Source of the DNA: Helcobacillus massiliensis
Lineage (GTDB): Bacteria > Actinomycetota > Actinomycetes > Actinomycetales > Dermabacteraceae
DNA: 45,449 nucleotides
Direction of reading: 5' to 3'
Assembly: GCF_014191425.1 (NCBI RefSeq)
Contig: NZ_JACHWP010000011.1
Location: 1 to 45,449, forward strand
Shown in pieces: positions 44,419-45,449 of this stretch. The notes under the pieces are model-generated. The model saw nothing but the letters and a program-made list of their open reading frames with translations. It made no database searches and was not told the origin of the DNA. Position numbers and translations under genes: made by a program. The stretch's first letter is position 1, and each line of letters starts with the position of its first letter.

Positions 44419-45449
44419 ATGCCCATCCACTCGTCCATCGGCCCTGTGCAGTGGCGCGCCGTCGTCCAGCAGATCGCCCAGCTGCCCGATGCGCGCACCC
44501 GCACCCTGCCCACCGTCCAGGCCGAGGGGTTCATCCTCGCCGAGCCGCTGCTCGCCGCCCGCCCGGCGCCCCAGTTCCCGCAGAGCGCGATGGACGGCTT
44601 CGCGATCCGCAGCATCGACGCCCCGCACCGCACCTACCGCGTCATCGGCGACATCCCCGCCGGAGTCACCGGCGGAATCCTGACGGCCGACGGGGATCGA
44701 CTCGACCTGGACCACTCCACGCTCGATGAGCACCCGTCGGCCCTGAGGATCATGACCGGCGCGCGCGTCCCCGACGGCTTCGACATCGTCGTCCCCGTGG
44801 AGCACACCGACGCGGAGCAGACCGGCCCCTTGCCCGCGTCCATCACCATCCATCCCGACGCCGCCGCCGAACCGACCACGTTCACGCCGGGCCGCCACAT
44901 CCGCGACATCGGAGAGGAGATCCCGCGCGGCGCCGAACTCGCCGAGGCCGGCCGCCGCCTCACCCCCACCCTGATCGCGGTTGCTCTTGCCGCCGGCACC
45001 AGCGAGGTGACGGTGCAGGAGCCGCGCCGCGTCGCGATCATCATGACCGGAGACGAGCTGGTCTCCGCGCACTCCGCGGACGCGGGTGACAGCGGTGAGG
45101 TCCTGGAGTCGAACGGGCCGGCGCTCGCGGCATCGCTGCGGCACTTCGGTGTCCGTTCGAGCGTGGAGCACATCAGCGATGAGCCGGCCGCCCTGATCGC
45201 CGCCGTGGCCCGCCGCGCCGCGGACAGCGACCTCATCATCACCACCGGCGGCGTCGGCTCCGGCGCGTACGACGTCGTCAAGGCCGCGTTCGCCGCCGGC
45301 ACGGACTCCCCAGCGGCGGGCGCCTCCCGATTCGAGCACCTGGCGATGCGCCCCGGCGGACCGCAGGGCGTCGGCACGTACAGCGGGGTGCCGATGGTGC
45401 ACCTGCCGGGCACACCCGTCGGCGCGATCGTCGGGTTCCACTGTTCATC
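44419..45449 (+). CDS. moeA: Molybdopterin molybdotransferase MoeA (3' end beyond the window)
   Basis: The frame is open from the ATG at 44419 to the window edge, giving 343 of about 400-420 residues. MoeA inserts molybdate into adenylylated molybdopterin in molybdenum cofactor synthesis. Family marks are QFPQSAMDGFAI, VIGDIPAG, RIMTGARVPDGFD with VVPVEH, IIMTGDEL, TTGGVGSGAYDVVK and the LPGTPVGA loop near the edge. It appears leaderless. No other molybdenum-cofactor gene is in the window. Confidence 0.95.
   Translation, partial: MPIHSSIGPVQWRAVVQQIAQLPDARTRTLPTVQAEGFILAEPLLAARPAPQFPQSAMDGFAIRSIDAPHRTYRVIGDIPAGVTGGILTADGDRLDLDHSTLDEHPSALRIMTGARVPDGFDIVVPVEHTDAEQTGPLPASITIHPDAAAEPTTFTPGRHIRDIGEEIPRGAELAEAGRRLTPTLIAVALAAGTSEVTVQEPRRVAIIMTGDELVSAHSADAGDSGEVLESNGPALAASLRHFGVRSSVEHISDEPAALIAAVARRAADSDLIITTGGVGSGAYDVVKAAFAAGTDSPAAGASRFEHLAMRPGGPQGVGTYSGVPMVHLPGTPVGAIVGFHCS

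Overview
The window is 45.4 kb of very GC-rich DNA (about 70% by eye) from an actinobacterium, most likely of the Micrococcales. I do not name a genus. The grounds are strong G/C bias at third codon positions, frequent GTG starts, many genes whose -10 box sits 6-7 nt before the start codon (leaderless mRNAs), a LexA site of the mycobacterial/corynebacterial TCGAAC-N4-GTTCGA type, a DUF222-HNH protein, a MoxR/DUF58/DUF4129 operon and a DUF2079 membrane protein. It reads as ordinary chromosome: no prophage, insertion sequence, CRISPR array or rRNA was seen, and coding density is high. No gap between annotated features exceeds about 230 bases.

Layout. 1-5.4 kb: the start of a membrane protein, gnd (6-phosphogluconate dehydrogenase), a helicase-associated-domain protein and a double-RDD membrane protein. 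5.6-10.2 kb: an odd short-variable-arm tRNA with anticodon UAA, directly followed by yggS, an efflux MFS gene, a Bax-inhibitor-1 family protein and cardiolipin synthase. 10.2-17.8 kb: a membrane-anchored protein of unknown function, a thiamine-salvage operon (thiM-thiE-thiD-tenA), a prolyl oligopeptidase and an alpha/beta hydrolase. 17.8-24.3 kb: a DUF2079 membrane protein, PEP synthase with its regulatory kinase/phosphorylase, a dimethylargininase-type hydrolase and a divergent Lrp/AsnC regulator. 24.3-31.7 kb: an NMT1-type ABC importer, a dienelactone hydrolase-like protein, MgtE, an MHS-family symporter and an SDR protein. 31.7-34.1 kb: msrA and a DUF222-HNH gene with an apparent LexA-controlled promoter. 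34.1-39.6 kb: a six-gene, translationally coupled operon (THUMP-like methyltransferase, DUF4129, small membrane protein, MoxR ATPase, DUF58, membrane protein). 39.6-44.4 kb: a carbohydrate ABC importer with one intact and one frameshifted binding protein. 44.4 kb to the end: the start of moeA.

How the parts fit. PEP synthase and its regulator form a gluconeogenic switch, and gnd is the NADPH-producing step of the pentose phosphate pathway. ThiM, ThiD, ThiE and TenA together can rebuild thiamine phosphate from salvaged thiazole and pyrimidine, but no TPP riboswitch is visible in front of them. All six convergent gene pairs meet within 10 bp or overlap (up to 60 bp), so read-through and antisense transcription between neighbours are likely.

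The best leads for a second look are a 12-mer (GGGGCCGACGGG) present seven times, with its CCGACGGG core present about 36 times; the LexA box that exactly fills the promoter spacer of the DUF222-HNH gene; the class-I-shaped tRNA with a UAA anticodon apparently co-transcribed with yggS; the regular leaderless promoter architecture; and a binding-protein gene with three single-base frameshifts. I did not find a clearly new multi-gene system. Motif counts were made by eye.
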